A DNA stretch of 10,746 nucleotides. Source: DASRSS01 sp035656335 (GTDB lineage Bacteria > Actinomycetota > Actinomycetes > Mycobacteriales > Jatrophihabitantaceae). The first letter of the stretch is position 1, and the number at the start of each line of letters is the position of its first letter. The notes below the pieces were generated by a model. It was not told where the DNA came from and searched no databases. It saw only the letters and a list, made by a program, of their open reading frames with translations. Location: NCBI GenBank assembly GCA_035656335.1, contig DASRSS010000308.1, positions 1 through 10,746 on the forward strand, given 5' to 3'. This document shows, one piece after another, positions 1 to 6,637 of the stretch. A program made the position numbers and the translations under genes.

Positions 1-200
1 TCAGCTCGCAGATCGCGCCGGTTCCTGGCGGGTCCGCGCGGTTCGTCGCGCGGCGCGTCCCGGGCGAGGACGGCGTCCACTGGTGGGCGCGCCTGGAGAC
101 CGGCACGCCCGACACCGACCAGGTGCGCTCCGCGGTGGCGGCCCGAGTCGCGTCGCTGCGCGCGGACTGGGAGCGCGAGCAGGCCGACCCGAACTGGTAG
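1..200 (+). CDS. C-terminal fragment of an unidentified protein
   Basis: The frame with codons starting at base 3 is open from the left edge to a TAG at 198-200, giving the last 65 residues of a forward gene whose start lies outside the window. The fragment is rich in Arg, Ala and Val and has a WWARLETG segment. It ends in an amphipathic stretch (VAARVASLRADWEREQ) that looks like a terminal helix, followed by ADPNW. Codon use is typical of a high-GC genome, with G or C at most third positions, which supports real coding. I do not recognise the family and assign no function. It meets the next gene tail to tail with 7 bases between the stops. Confidence 0.6.
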   Translation, partial: SSQIAPVPGGSARFVARRVPGEDGVHWWARLETGTPDTDQVRSAVAARVASLRADWEREQADPNW

Positions 201-209
201 TGGCCAGTT
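192..209. terminator. small inverted repeat across two convergent stops
   Basis: AACTGG (192-197) and CCAGTT (204-209) are perfect 6-base inverted repeats with a 6-base loop. They span the stop codon of the left-edge gene and reach into the stop of the reverse gene at 208. There is no T-run on either side, so this would be a weak hairpin or an actinobacterial terminator without a U-tract. The role is inferred from position only. Confidence 0.3.
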
Positions 210-402
210 AGTTCTCGTCGCCGTCGCGTCCGACCGCGCGCCGGGCCGCGGTGCCGAGCTGCGCCTGCAACACGCCGGCGGTCGACTGGACGGTCTGGCT
301 GCCCGCGACGCGCCGCGCCACGCGCACGATCGACTCGTAGCGCTCGCGGCCGGCCTTGGTGCCGAGCACGTACCCGATCGCCGCGCCGATCAGCAGCTTC
401 AT
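208..402 (-). CDS. YtxH-like small membrane-anchored protein
   Basis: A 64-residue protein. The N-terminus is hydrophobic and glycine-rich (about residues 3-14, LLIGAAIGYVLG), followed by the TKAGRERYE segment found in many short actinobacterial proteins annotated as YtxH-like. The remainder is a basic amphipathic helix and an acidic tail ending DGDEN. The likely form is one membrane-embedded helix with a cytoplasmic tail; the biochemical role of the family is unknown. ATG at 400-402 is the only sensible start, preceded by a G-rich stretch that could act as a weak ribosome binding site. The stop is TAA at 208-210. It is transcribed away from the tRNA gene. The family resemblance is by motif only. 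Confidence 0.75.
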   Translation of the reverse strand: MKLLIGAAIGYVLGTKAGRERYESIVRVARRVAGSQTVQSTAGVLQAQLGTAARRAVGRDGDEN

Positions 403-468
403 CCACCCGTCCCGTCTGTCGCTGTGCGATCCAGCCTAGCCCCGCGCGGAGCACGGTTCGGGTTGAGA

Positions 469-474
469 TAAACT
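469..474 (+). promoter_or_regulatory. possible -10 box for the tRNA-Asn promoter
   Basis: TAAACT at 469-474 lies in a short A/T-rich island within otherwise GC-rich sequence, 38 bases before the mature tRNA 5' end. It fits an actinobacterial TANNNT -10 element and would start transcription near 481. I see no convincing -35 box 16-18 bases upstream. Any promoter here could also drive the genes downstream of the tRNA. Confidence 0.35.
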
Positions 475-483
475 GTCGCGGTT

Positions 484-505
484 GCGCTGTGCACGACGGC
501 AGCGC
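484..505 (+). other. hairpin in the tRNA 5' leader
   Basis: GCGCTG (484-489) pairs perfectly with CAGCGC (500-505), with a 10-base loop. It lies between the presumed transcription start and the mature tRNA, so it would be part of the precursor removed by RNase P. It may be only a by-product of high GC. Confidence 0.25.
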
Positions 506-512
506 GCGGCGG

Positions 513-588
513 TCCCCCGTAGCTCAATTGGCAGAGCATTCGACTGTTAATCGAAGGGTTACTGGTTCGAGTCCAGTCGGGGGAGCCA
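513..588 (+). tRNA. tRNA-Asn (anticodon GTT), CCA encoded
   Basis: A complete cloverleaf can be folded by eye. The acceptor stem TCCCCCG (513-519) pairs with CGGGGGA (578-584). The D stem GCTC/GAGC (522-525/534-537) encloses a loop containing GG. The anticodon stem TTCGA/TCGAA (539-543/551-555) has loop CTGTTAA, giving anticodon GTT at 546-548. The variable loop has 5 bases. The T stem ACTGG/CCAGT (561-565/573-577) has the standard TTCGAGT loop. Discriminator G585 is followed by genomic CCA at 586-588. All stems are fully paired, so the gene should be functional. The restriction-modification operon begins 50 bases after the CCA. Confidence 0.98.
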
Positions 589-638
589 CTACTCGACGGC
601 GGTGCGTCGGCGCCGGATTGTCAGACCCTTGGGCCAAG

Positions 639-2294
639 ATGTTCCCCATGCTCCCTGGCGATACCGATGCACTCCGCAAGGCCCGAGGAGCGTTCTTCAC
701 GCCGGCGCCGATCGCCCGCTTCGTCGCCGAGTGGGCGATCCGGTCAGCCGCCGATGCGGTGTTGGAGCCGTCGTGCGGGGAGGCGGTCTTCCTGCACGAG
801 GCGGGACGCGGAGGCCGACACCGAGGTCCGCTGATCGGCATCGAGCTGCATGCCGAGTCGGCGGCCGAGGCCCAGCGCACGCTACGCGCCGAGGAGATCG
901 CCGCAGAGATCCGCTCGGGCGACTTCTTCCTCACCGAGCCGAGTGGCGACTTCGACGCTGTCATCGGCAATCCGCCCTACGTCCGGTACCAGGACTTCGC
1001 CGGCGACTCGCGCGCCCGCTCCCGTGCTGCGGCTCTGCGCGCAGGCGTTTCCCTGACCGGGCTTGCCTCGTCCTGGGCCGCGTTCACGGTCCACTCCGCG
1101 CTCTTCCTCAAACCGGGCGGACGGCTCGGCCTCGTGCTTCCCGCCGAGCTGCTCACCGTCAACTACGCGACCGATGTCCGTCGGTTCCTTATGCAGCACT
1201 TTCGGTCTGTCGGGCTGGTCATGTTCGTCGAGCGTGTCTTTCCCGGCGTGCTCGAGGAGGTCGTCCTGCTGCTGGCTGACGGGTTCGACCCGAGCGGGCA
1301 GAACGGTACTGATCACTGCGATGTGTATCAGGTGCAGAACGCCGATGATCTGTCGTCCTCGCCGGTGGCGAACAAGTGGCGTCCCGCCTCGCGGAGCGCG
1401 AAATGGACTGCCTCATTGCTGGCGGCCGACGCGGCGGGCGTCTTTGCCGAAATCACATCGGACGACCGATTCGGCCTGTTGCAGGACTGGGGGGAAACGA
1501 CCCTGGGCATGGTGACGGGCAACAACGGTTACTTCGCGCTATCGCCCGAGCGCGCCGATGAGCTCGCATTGTCAGCTGACGACCTGGTGCCGCTGTCACC
1601 GCCCGGATCGCGCCATCTGCGCGGCCTCGCATTCACGACGGCAGCCCGGCACGCCCTGGGCGAGCAGGGGAGCGCGACCTGGCTGTTCCGACCGACGGCG
1701 CGCCCCTCGGCCGCGGCACAGAGGTACATCGATGAAGGTGAAGCCCGCGGCGTCCACCTCGCCTACAAGTGCCGCGTCCGCACTCCGTGGTGGCGCGTGC
1801 CATACCTGAAGCCGGCCGACCTTCTGCTGACCTACATGAACGCCGACGCGCCGCGCCTGGTCACCAACCGAGCGCGAGCGCACCACCTGAACTCGGTACA
1901 CGGGGTTTATCTGCGTCCTGAGCTTCGACGCGCCGGCGCCGATCTGCTGCCGCTGGCATGCCTAAACTCCGCAACACTGGTGGGTGCGGAGACCGTCGGT
2001 CGCGCATACGGCGGGGGCATGCTCAAGCTTGAGCCGCGGGAGGCCGACGCTCTGCCCGTTCCCGGACCGGCGTTTCTTGCCGCACACCGCGAGGCCATCA
2101 GCGCGCTTCGACCCGCGGTTGTCCGCGCCCTGAGTCGCGGACGCCTTGCCGACGCGGTGGCCGTCGTCGACGAGGTACTGCTGGTCGACGCGCTCGGTTT
2201 GGATGCCGCAGGTCTTCACGCGATTCGTGACGCGCGCTCGCTGCTTGCGGCCCGCAGGACGGCACGCGGTCGGCGGGCGGTGCGCGATGCCTGA
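639..2294 (+). CDS. type II N6-adenine DNA methyltransferase (gamma class)
   Basis: The enzyme transfers a methyl group from S-adenosylmethionine to adenine N6 within a specific DNA sequence, protecting host DNA from the partner nuclease. Counting from ATG 639 (551 residues), the N-terminal GAFFTP segment (residues 17-22) matches motif X. VLEPSCGEAVF (41-51) is the cofactor-binding motif I, and NPPY (111-114) is the catalytic motif IV typical of adenine methylation. GRLGLVLPAELL (161-172) follows. A long C-terminal half (about 280-475) containing WWRVP, LLLTYMNADAPRLVTN and GGGMLKLEPREADALPVP resembles the target-recognition region of TaqI/Eco57I-like enzymes. The order X-I-IV-TRD defines the gamma class. 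The frame stays open upstream through the tRNA, so start 489 is rejected. ATG 639 or ATG 648 is likely, but neither has a good ribosome binding site. The target sequence cannot be read from the gene. Confidence 0.9.
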   Translation: MFPMLPGDTDALRKARGAFFTPAPIARFVAEWAIRSAADAVLEPSCGEAVFLHEAGRGGRHRGPLIGIELHAESAAEAQRTLRAEEIAAEIRSGDFFLTEPSGDFDAVIGNPPYVRYQDFAGDSRARSRAAALRAGVSLTGLASSWAAFTVHSALFLKPGGRLGLVLPAELLTVNYATDVRRFLMQHFRSVGLVMFVERVFPGVLEEVVLLLADGFDPSGQNGTDHCDVYQVQNADDLSSSPVANKWRPASRSAKWTASLLAADAAGVFAEITSDDRFGLLQDWGETTLGMVTGNNGYFALSPERADELALSADDLVPLSPPGSRHLRGLAFTTAARHALGEQGSATWLFRPTARPSAAAQRYIDEGEARGVHLAYKCRVRTPWWRVPYLKPADLLLTYMNADAPRLVTNRARAHHLNSVHGVYLRPELRRAGADLLPLACLNSATLVGAETVGRAYGGGMLKLEPREADALPVPGPAFLAAHREAISALRPAVVRALSRGRLADAVAVVDEVLLVDALGLDAAGLHAIRDARSLLAARRTARGRRAVRDA

Positions 2295-3297
2295 GCCGTC
2301 GTTGAAGGCGCAGGCGTGGGCGCTGTTCGACGAGATCGTGGCCACCGCAGACCTCCGCGACGCGAACCCGTGGCGAATCGATGGTGCCGACCGCACCTTC
2401 GTGCCCGACTTCGACACCCTCTCGCGACTGCTCGGCGTACCGATCTTCTTGGGCGCCACCTCCCAGTCCGGGGTCCCCGCTCTCGCGCTGGACGTGTGGA
2501 CCGCCTACGAACTGCGGCGAGCCGGCTTCGATCCCGACCGGGTATGGCCCCGGGCGTCGCCTCCCAGGGTCCTGCCGTACGACGTTTCGGCGCTGGTCGA
2601 CAGCCTGCCGAAGGGGCTCCGTGAGCAGGTCAGGCAGCGGTTGGATCGCGGGCAGAGCGGAGGAACGGCCAGCGCCACGGCCAATCTGCTGGGCAAGAAC
2701 TACGTCAAGCAGGTGGACGTCGTCATGAGTTCCTGGCAGACGGGACCGGAGCTGATGATCTCGACGAAGCGGATGGACTCGTCCTTCGGCAAGAACGCCG
2801 CAAACCGCGTCGAGGAATCCTACGGCGACGCCAAGAACCTCAGCCTGCGCTATCCGCAGGCGTCGCTCGGGTTCCTCTATGGGCTGCGGTCAACCGCGTT
2901 CGACCTCGAACCCGATACGGCTCTGTGGCTCATCGACCTTTTGGCGAAACTGGGCAGGGAGGACGACGCGTATGACGCTGTCGGTCTCGTCGTCCCGGAA
3001 TGGTCGGGCGGGGACACGTCCGCGAGCGATGATGCCGCTGACAGCGACCCCCGGGAGACCGCGCCGACCGACATCGAACCGGCAGTTCTTGCGGACGTAG
3101 ACGTGAGGGAGGTCGAGCCGGCCCCGGTTCCCGTCGCGGAGCTGCCAACAGTTCAGCTTCGCCATGACCTCGTACCGCGCGAGCTCTCGCCCGCCCGTTT
3201 CTTCGCTGTCCTCGTGGATCGCGTGCTGGCGAATTCGCCTATCAACTTTCATGTGGGGGCGCGTGAGTTGCGCGGTCGTTCGGTCGGCGGCGGATAG
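2287..3297 (+). CDS. putative type II restriction endonuclease, family not recognised
   Basis: A 336-residue protein whose ATG overlaps the methyltransferase stop by 8 bases, so the two are translationally coupled. Its position as partner of a type II methyltransferase and its central region suggest the cognate endonuclease. The segment at 141-165 (KQVDVVMSSW, then PELMISTKRMD) resembles the core strand pair of PD-(D/E)xK nucleases, with D144 and K161 as candidate catalytic residues. The expected acidic residue two before the lysine is Ser159; Glu155 could substitute. SSFGKNAANRVEESYGDAKNL (165-185) and the hydrophobic LGFLYGLRST (194-203) look like a conserved fold core. Residues about 242-287 form an acidic, Ala/Pro-rich, probably disordered linker before a small C-terminal domain. 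An alternative is a non-nuclease accessory protein. The nuclease role is inferred, mainly from context. Confidence 0.65.
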   Translation: MPEPSLKAQAWALFDEIVATADLRDANPWRIDGADRTFVPDFDTLSRLLGVPIFLGATSQSGVPALALDVWTAYELRRAGFDPDRVWPRASPPRVLPYDVSALVDSLPKGLREQVRQRLDRGQSGGTASATANLLGKNYVKQVDVVMSSWQTGPELMISTKRMDSSFGKNAANRVEESYGDAKNLSLRYPQASLGFLYGLRSTAFDLEPDTALWLIDLLAKLGREDDAYDAVGLVVPEWSGGDTSASDDAADSDPRETAPTDIEPAVLADVDVREVEPAPVPVAELPTVQLRHDLVPRELSPARFFAVLVDRVLANSPINFHVGARELRGRSVGGG

Positions 3298-3315
3298 CGG
3301 CTGGCCCGGCTGGGT

Positions 3316-4209
3316 ATGTCTGCCGCCATGAGCGCATCGGAGCAGGTCAATCCGCCGCAGGGCGGCGGGGTCCGGCTGACCGCCGCTGAGATCTTCGCCG
3401 TCGCCGTCCAGACCGGCGAGGACGAGCTGAAGCGATCGTCCGCCGGGCTCGCGCTGTCCGGGCTGGCCGCCGGGCTCGGGATGGGGCTCACCGGACTCGG
3501 CTCGGCGACCATCCTGGTCGCCACCGGCAACAGCAGCCCCAGCTCCGAACTGCTGGCCTCGCTGCTGTACCCGCTCGGCTTCATCGTCGTCATCCTCGGT
3601 CGGGCGCAACTGTTCACCGAGAACACGCTCTTCCCGGTCATCCTCGCGCTCGACCGGCGTCGGCACGTCCGCAACACCCTGCGGCTGTGGGCGGTCGTGT
3701 TCGTCGCCAACGTGATCGGCGCGCTGCTGTTCGCCGTCCTCGCCATGAAGACGTCCGCATTGAAGCCCGAACTGCGTTCCGCACTGAGTTCGCTCGGGCA
3801 CCGCACCGTCGAGGGCAGCTTCGGGCACATCTTCTGGGCCGGCGTGATCGGCGGCTGGATCATCGCGCTGATGGCGTGGCTGGTGAGCGCGGCCCGCTTC
3901 ACGCTCGGCCAGATCATGCTCGTCTACATCATGACCTTCGTGGTCGGCGCCGCGCACCTGGCGCACTGCATCGCCGGAAGCGGCGAGGCGCTCTCGGCCG
4001 TGCTGGCCGGGCAGGTCACCAGCGGTGGCTACCTGCTCTGGCTGCTCGGAGCGACGCTGGGCAATACCGTCGGCGGGGTGCTGATGGTCAGCCTGCTGAA
4101 CTACGGCCAGGTGATCGGGTCCGGACGCGACGTACAGCAGGCGGAACGGTCGCTGGACGAGATCGAGGACGAGTCGAAACAGTCCGGCCGCGGCCGCAAG
4201 CGCGCGTGA
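3316..4209 (+). CDS. formate/nitrite transporter family protein, YfdC-like
   Basis: A 297-residue inner-membrane protein with about six hydrophobic segments (roughly 44-70, 83-104, 123-144, 171-192, 198-222, 238-262), the layout of the pentameric FNT channels that pass small monovalent acids such as formate, nitrite or hydrosulfide. GFIVVILGRAQLFTENTL (89-106) matches the family signature around LFTxN, here with Glu102 where classical FocA/NirC have Gly, as in YfdC-type members. HCIAGS (217-222) corresponds to the region of the central pore histidine. Residues 271-297 form a charged cytoplasmic tail. The start is ATG 3316 or ATG 3328; neither has a strong ribosome binding site. It begins 18 bases after the endonuclease stop, so its promoter must lie in that gene or transcription reads through. 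The substrate is unknown. Confidence 0.85.
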   Translation: MSAAMSASEQVNPPQGGGVRLTAAEIFAVAVQTGEDELKRSSAGLALSGLAAGLGMGLTGLGSATILVATGNSSPSSELLASLLYPLGFIVVILGRAQLFTENTLFPVILALDRRRHVRNTLRLWAVVFVANVIGALLFAVLAMKTSALKPELRSALSSLGHRTVEGSFGHIFWAGVIGGWIIALMAWLVSAARFTLGQIMLVYIMTFVVGAAHLAHCIAGSGEALSAVLAGQVTSGGYLLWLLGATLGNTVGGVLMVSLLNYGQVIGSGRDVQQAERSLDEIEDESKQSGRGRKRA

Positions 4210-4211
4210 TC

Positions 4212-4230
4212 GCTGCGGATTTACGGCAGC
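4212..4230. terminator. short inverted repeat at convergent gene ends
   Basis: GCTGC (4212-4216) and GCAGC (4226-4230) are perfect 5-base inverted repeats with a 9-base loop. They lie between the transporter stop (4207-4209) and across the reverse DUF3040 stop (4221-4223). No T-run follows. A terminator role is inferred from position and is weak on its own. Confidence 0.2.
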
Positions 4231-4475
4231 CGGGCGCGGTCGCGCTCGAGCGCGAGGACGAAGCCGGCGAGCAGCCCCGCCAGGCTGGCCAGACCGGCGG
4301 CGGCCGCAGCCGGCAGGAGGACGCTGCCCATCGCGGCGATGCCGGCCACGGCCACGAGGCACGCCGCGATGATGATGAACGGCCGGGCGCGTCGGAGGCG
4401 GCTGGACGTCGAAGTGCAGCGCAGCTCCACTTCGATTTCGGCGAGCACTCGACGCTCGTAGTCTGACAGCGCCAC
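4221..4475 (-). CDS. DUF3040 family two-helix membrane protein
   Basis: An 84-residue protein. The N-terminus ALSDYERRVLAEIEVEL (residues 2-18) is the signature of DUF3040, a family common in actinobacteria, usually about 80-130 residues long, with a cytoplasmic amphipathic helix followed by membrane segments. Hydrophobic stretches at about 32-50 and 53-76 would form a membrane hairpin, leaving a short basic-acidic tail (ERDRARLP). The start is GTG (4473-4475); GGGAAG lies about 10 bases upstream on the reverse strand and can serve as a ribosome binding site. The function of the family is unknown. It converges on the transporter gene, with 11 bases between the stops, and is divergent from the MDR oxidoreductase across a 122-base gap. 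Confidence 0.85.
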   Translation of the reverse strand: MALSDYERRVLAEIEVELRCTSTSSRLRRARPFIIIAACLVAVAGIAAMGSVLLPAAAAAGLASLAGLLAGFVLALERDRARLP

Positions 4476-4597
4476 GGACAGTTACTTCCCGCGAGATCGG
4501 CACCACAAACAGCGCGCGACGACGAATTTGCCGGCGCGGTTTCGCCACGTCGGGGACGCGGGTAGCCCAGCCGCGAGAGCCAGCCGGTAGGTGAGTG

Positions 4598-5677
4598 ATG
4601 ACAGAGCCAGCAACCGATCGTCCACTGCGCGACACGGCCCCGCCGACGACCGCCCGCGCCGTCGTCTACGACAAGAACGGTGACGCCGACGTGCTGCACA
4701 TGGTCGAGCGGCCGGTGCCCGAACCGGGACCCGGCGAGGTCCGCGTCCGGGTGCACCGCTCCGGCGTCAACCCGACCGACTGGAAGTCGCGCCGCGGCGC
4801 CGAGGCCGGCCGTCCCGTCGACCCGCCGCAGGTGCCGAACCAGGACGGCGCCGGCGTCGTCGACGCGGTCGGGCCCGGCGTCGAGGCCGCGCTGCACGGG
4901 CTGCGGGTCTGGATGTGGGAGGCCGCGTACGGACGCCCGCACGGCACCGCCGCCGACTACGCGATCATCCCGGCGCGGCAGGTCGTCCCGCTGCCGGACC
5001 TCGCGTCGTTCGACCTCGGCGCCGCGCTCGGCGTGCCGTTCGTGACCGCGCACCGCTGCCTGACGGTGACCGAGTGCGGGCCCACCCGGATCGGTCCCGG
5101 CACGCTGGACGGGCGCGTCGTGCTCGTCGCCGGGGGAGCCGGTGCGGTCGGGAACGCTGCGATCCAGCTGGCCCGCTGGTCCGACGCCACCGTGATCACG
5201 ACCGTGAGCAGCGCGGAGAAGGCGGTGCTCGCCGCGGCCGCGGGCGCGGACCACGTGATCGACTACAAGCGCCAGGACGTGGCAGCCGAGGTCCGCAAGA
5301 TCAGCCCCCGCGGCGTCGACACGATCGTCGAGGTGTCTGCCGCCGCCAACGCAGCCATCGACGCGCAGGTGCTCGCCCCGAACGGGTCCGTCGCGATCTA
5401 CGCCGACAACGGCGGCCCCGAGCTGACGCTGCCGATCCGCGCGCTGATGGGACCGAACGCGCGCTGGCAGTTCGTGCTGCTCTACACGGCGCCGGCCGCG
5501 GCCAAGGCGATCGCGATCGAGGACGTCGCCGCCGCCGTGCTGGAGGGAGCCGTCCGCGTCGGCAAGGACGCCGGCCTGCCGCTGCACCACTACCCGCTGG
5601 AACAGACGGCCGAGGCGCACCGCGCGGTCGAGAACGGCGCCGTCGGCAAGGTGCTCATCGACGTCGCCGAGGACTGA
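4598..5677 (+). CDS. zinc-independent MDR oxidoreductase, quinone reductase-like
   Basis: A 359-residue NAD(P)H-dependent oxidoreductase of the medium-chain superfamily, closest in pattern to zeta-crystallin/quinone reductases and acrylyl-CoA-type reductases. The N-terminal GroES-like domain contains EPGPGEVRVRVHRSGVNPTD (residues 42-61), typical of this group, and lacks the cysteines and histidines of the zinc enzymes. The Rossmann nucleotide-binding loop is AGGAGAVG (178-185) with an AAIQLARW helix behind it. HHYPLEQTAEAHRAVENGAVGKVLIDV (330-356) is the usual C-terminal signature. GTG 4595 and ATG 4598 are adjacent; ATG is preferred, with TAGGTGAG just upstream as ribosome binding site. It probably reduces an enone or quinone. 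It lies upstream of the C-C hydrolase in the same direction, 96 bases apart. Confidence 0.88.
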   Translation: MTEPATDRPLRDTAPPTTARAVVYDKNGDADVLHMVERPVPEPGPGEVRVRVHRSGVNPTDWKSRRGAEAGRPVDPPQVPNQDGAGVVDAVGPGVEAALHGLRVWMWEAAYGRPHGTAADYAIIPARQVVPLPDLASFDLGAALGVPFVTAHRCLTVTECGPTRIGPGTLDGRVVLVAGGAGAVGNAAIQLARWSDATVITTVSSAEKAVLAAAAGADHVIDYKRQDVAAEVRKISPRGVDTIVEVSAAANAAIDAQVLAPNGSVAIYADNGGPELTLPIRALMGPNARWQFVLLYTAPAAAKAIAIEDVAAAVLEGAVRVGKDAGLPLHHYPLEQTAEAHRAVENGAVGKVLIDVAED

Positions 5678-5695
5678 GTCCTGCGCATCCGCCCA

Positions 5696-5710
5696 TCCCG
5701 CTTAGCGGGA
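5696..5710 (+). terminator. perfect hairpin after the MDR gene
   Basis: TCCCGC (5696-5701), loop TTA, GCGGGA (5705-5710): a perfect 6-base GC-rich stem 19 bases after the MDR stop, with no following T-run. It may end or attenuate the MDR transcript or protect its 3' end. Smaller dyads follow in the same gap, such as AGCG-TT-CGCT at 5743-5752, so the gap of 96 bases may also hold control elements for the hydrolase. Confidence 0.4.
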
Positions 5711-5773
5711 CGCCCGACGCGGCACCGCGCTCCGCGTTGGCTAGCGTTCGCTGCGGACGGAAGGGGTGAGGCG

Positions 5774-6637
5774 ATGACCGCCAGACTCACTCGGGACGGC
5801 ACGCTGCGCGAGCTGCCGACCGAAAAGGGCGTGCTGCGCTATCACGAAGCCGGCGACGGCCCGCCGCTCGTCCTGCTGCACGGCTCCGGTCCGGGGGTGT
5901 CCGGCTGGCAGAACTACCGCGGCGTGCTGCCGGAGTTCGCCGAGCACTTCCGCTGCCTGGTGCTGGAGTTCCCCGGCTTCGGCGTGAGCGATCCGTGGCG
6001 CGGCCACCCGATGCTGACCGCCGGCGCGTCGGTGCTGGCGCTGCTGGACGGACTCGGCCTCGACTCCGTGCCGATGATCGGGAACTCGATGGGCGGCATC
6101 GTCGCCGCCAATCTCGCCGCCGCGCAACCGCAGCGCATCTCGTGGCTGGTGACGATCGGCGGCGTCGGCGTGCCGCTGTTCAGCCCGAGCCCGGCCGAGG
6201 GCATCAACCTGCTCGCCGAGTTCGCCGCGAACCCGACGCGGGAGCGGCTGGTCGAGTGGTTGCACTCGATGGTGTTCGACCGCGCGCTGGTCACCGAGGA
6301 GCTGATCGAGGAACGCTGGGCGCTGGCCACCGCCGCCGACTCGCTCGCCACCGCGCGCGCGATGTACGGCCGCGAGACGTTCCTCGCGCAGCAGGCCGCC
6401 GCGGCCGCGTCCGACCGGCCGCCGTACTGGGCGATGCTGCACAAGGTGCAGGCGCCGACGCTGCTCACGTGGGGACGCGATGACCGGGTCAGCCCGTTGG
6501 ACACCGCGATCGTGCCGATGCGCACGATCCCGAACGCCGAGCTGCACGTGTTCCCGAACTGCGGGCACTGGACGATGTACGAGCAGAAGGACGCGTTCGT
6601 CTCGGCCGTACTCGCGTTCCTGCGCCGGACGGCGTAG
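5774..6637 (+). CDS. alpha/beta hydrolase, meta-cleavage product (C-C) hydrolase type
   Basis: A 287-residue cytoplasmic hydrolase that likely splits a carbon-carbon bond in a vinylogous diketone made by ring cleavage, as MhpC, BphD and HsaD do. The oxyanion segment LLHGSGPGVSGW (34-45) is highly characteristic of this group. The nucleophile is Ser105 in GNSMGG (103-108). The acid is Asp236 or Asp237 in GRDDRVSP (234-241). The base is His265 in NCGHW (262-266), with the Trp after His usual in the group. Arg181 in the lid (EERW) may correspond to the conserved substrate-binding arginine. Length matches the family. ATG 5774 has AAGGGG a few bases upstream. No extradiol dioxygenase lies in the window, so a plain esterase role is possible. 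It ends 4 bases from the reverse dehydrogenase stop. Confidence 0.87.
   Translation: MTARLTRDGTLRELPTEKGVLRYHEAGDGPPLVLLHGSGPGVSGWQNYRGVLPEFAEHFRCLVLEFPGFGVSDPWRGHPMLTAGASVLALLDGLGLDSVPMIGNSMGGIVAANLAAAQPQRISWLVTIGGVGVPLFSPSPAEGINLLAEFAANPTRERLVEWLHSMVFDRALVTEELIEERWALATAADSLATARAMYGRETFLAQQAAAAASDRPPYWAMLHKVQAPTLLTWGRDDRVSPLDTAIVPMRTIPNAELHVFPNCGHWTMYEQKDAFVSAVLAFLRRTA

Noticed and set aside
208..402. Small reverse gene as a toxin or antitoxin
   Set aside because: It has no partner gene, its sequence fits a YtxH-like small membrane protein, and the neighbouring gene is convergent.
489..638. Methyltransferase start at 489, giving 50 more N-terminal residues
   Set aside because: That extension would be translated from the tRNA-Asn gene (513-588). 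Homologous gamma-class enzymes begin shortly before the GxFFTP motif, which fits ATG 639 or 648.
524..970. Reverse open frame of 148 codons with PPTGLEPVTLRL near its end
   Set aside because: That peptide is the familiar artefact of translating tRNA genes in antisense. The rest is a shadow of the methyltransferase.
3285..3330. Search for a copy of the tRNA-Asn 3' end marking an attachment site
   Set aside because: I compared the tRNA T-arm and acceptor sequence (about 561-588) by eye with the endonuclease-transporter junction and found no matching stretch. There is also no integrase gene, so a tRNA-integrating element is not supported.
2890..4635. Reverse open frame of 581 codons across the endonuclease end and the transporter
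   Set aside because: Low-complexity Arg/Gly/Asp composition without motifs. The forward strand carries a clear six-helix membrane protein, so this is a GC-driven shadow.
4088..5620. Reverse open frame of 510 codons over the MDR gene
   Set aside because: It is antisense to a well-supported MDR enzyme and also overlaps DUF3040. Its composition is typical of antisense frames in high-GC DNA.
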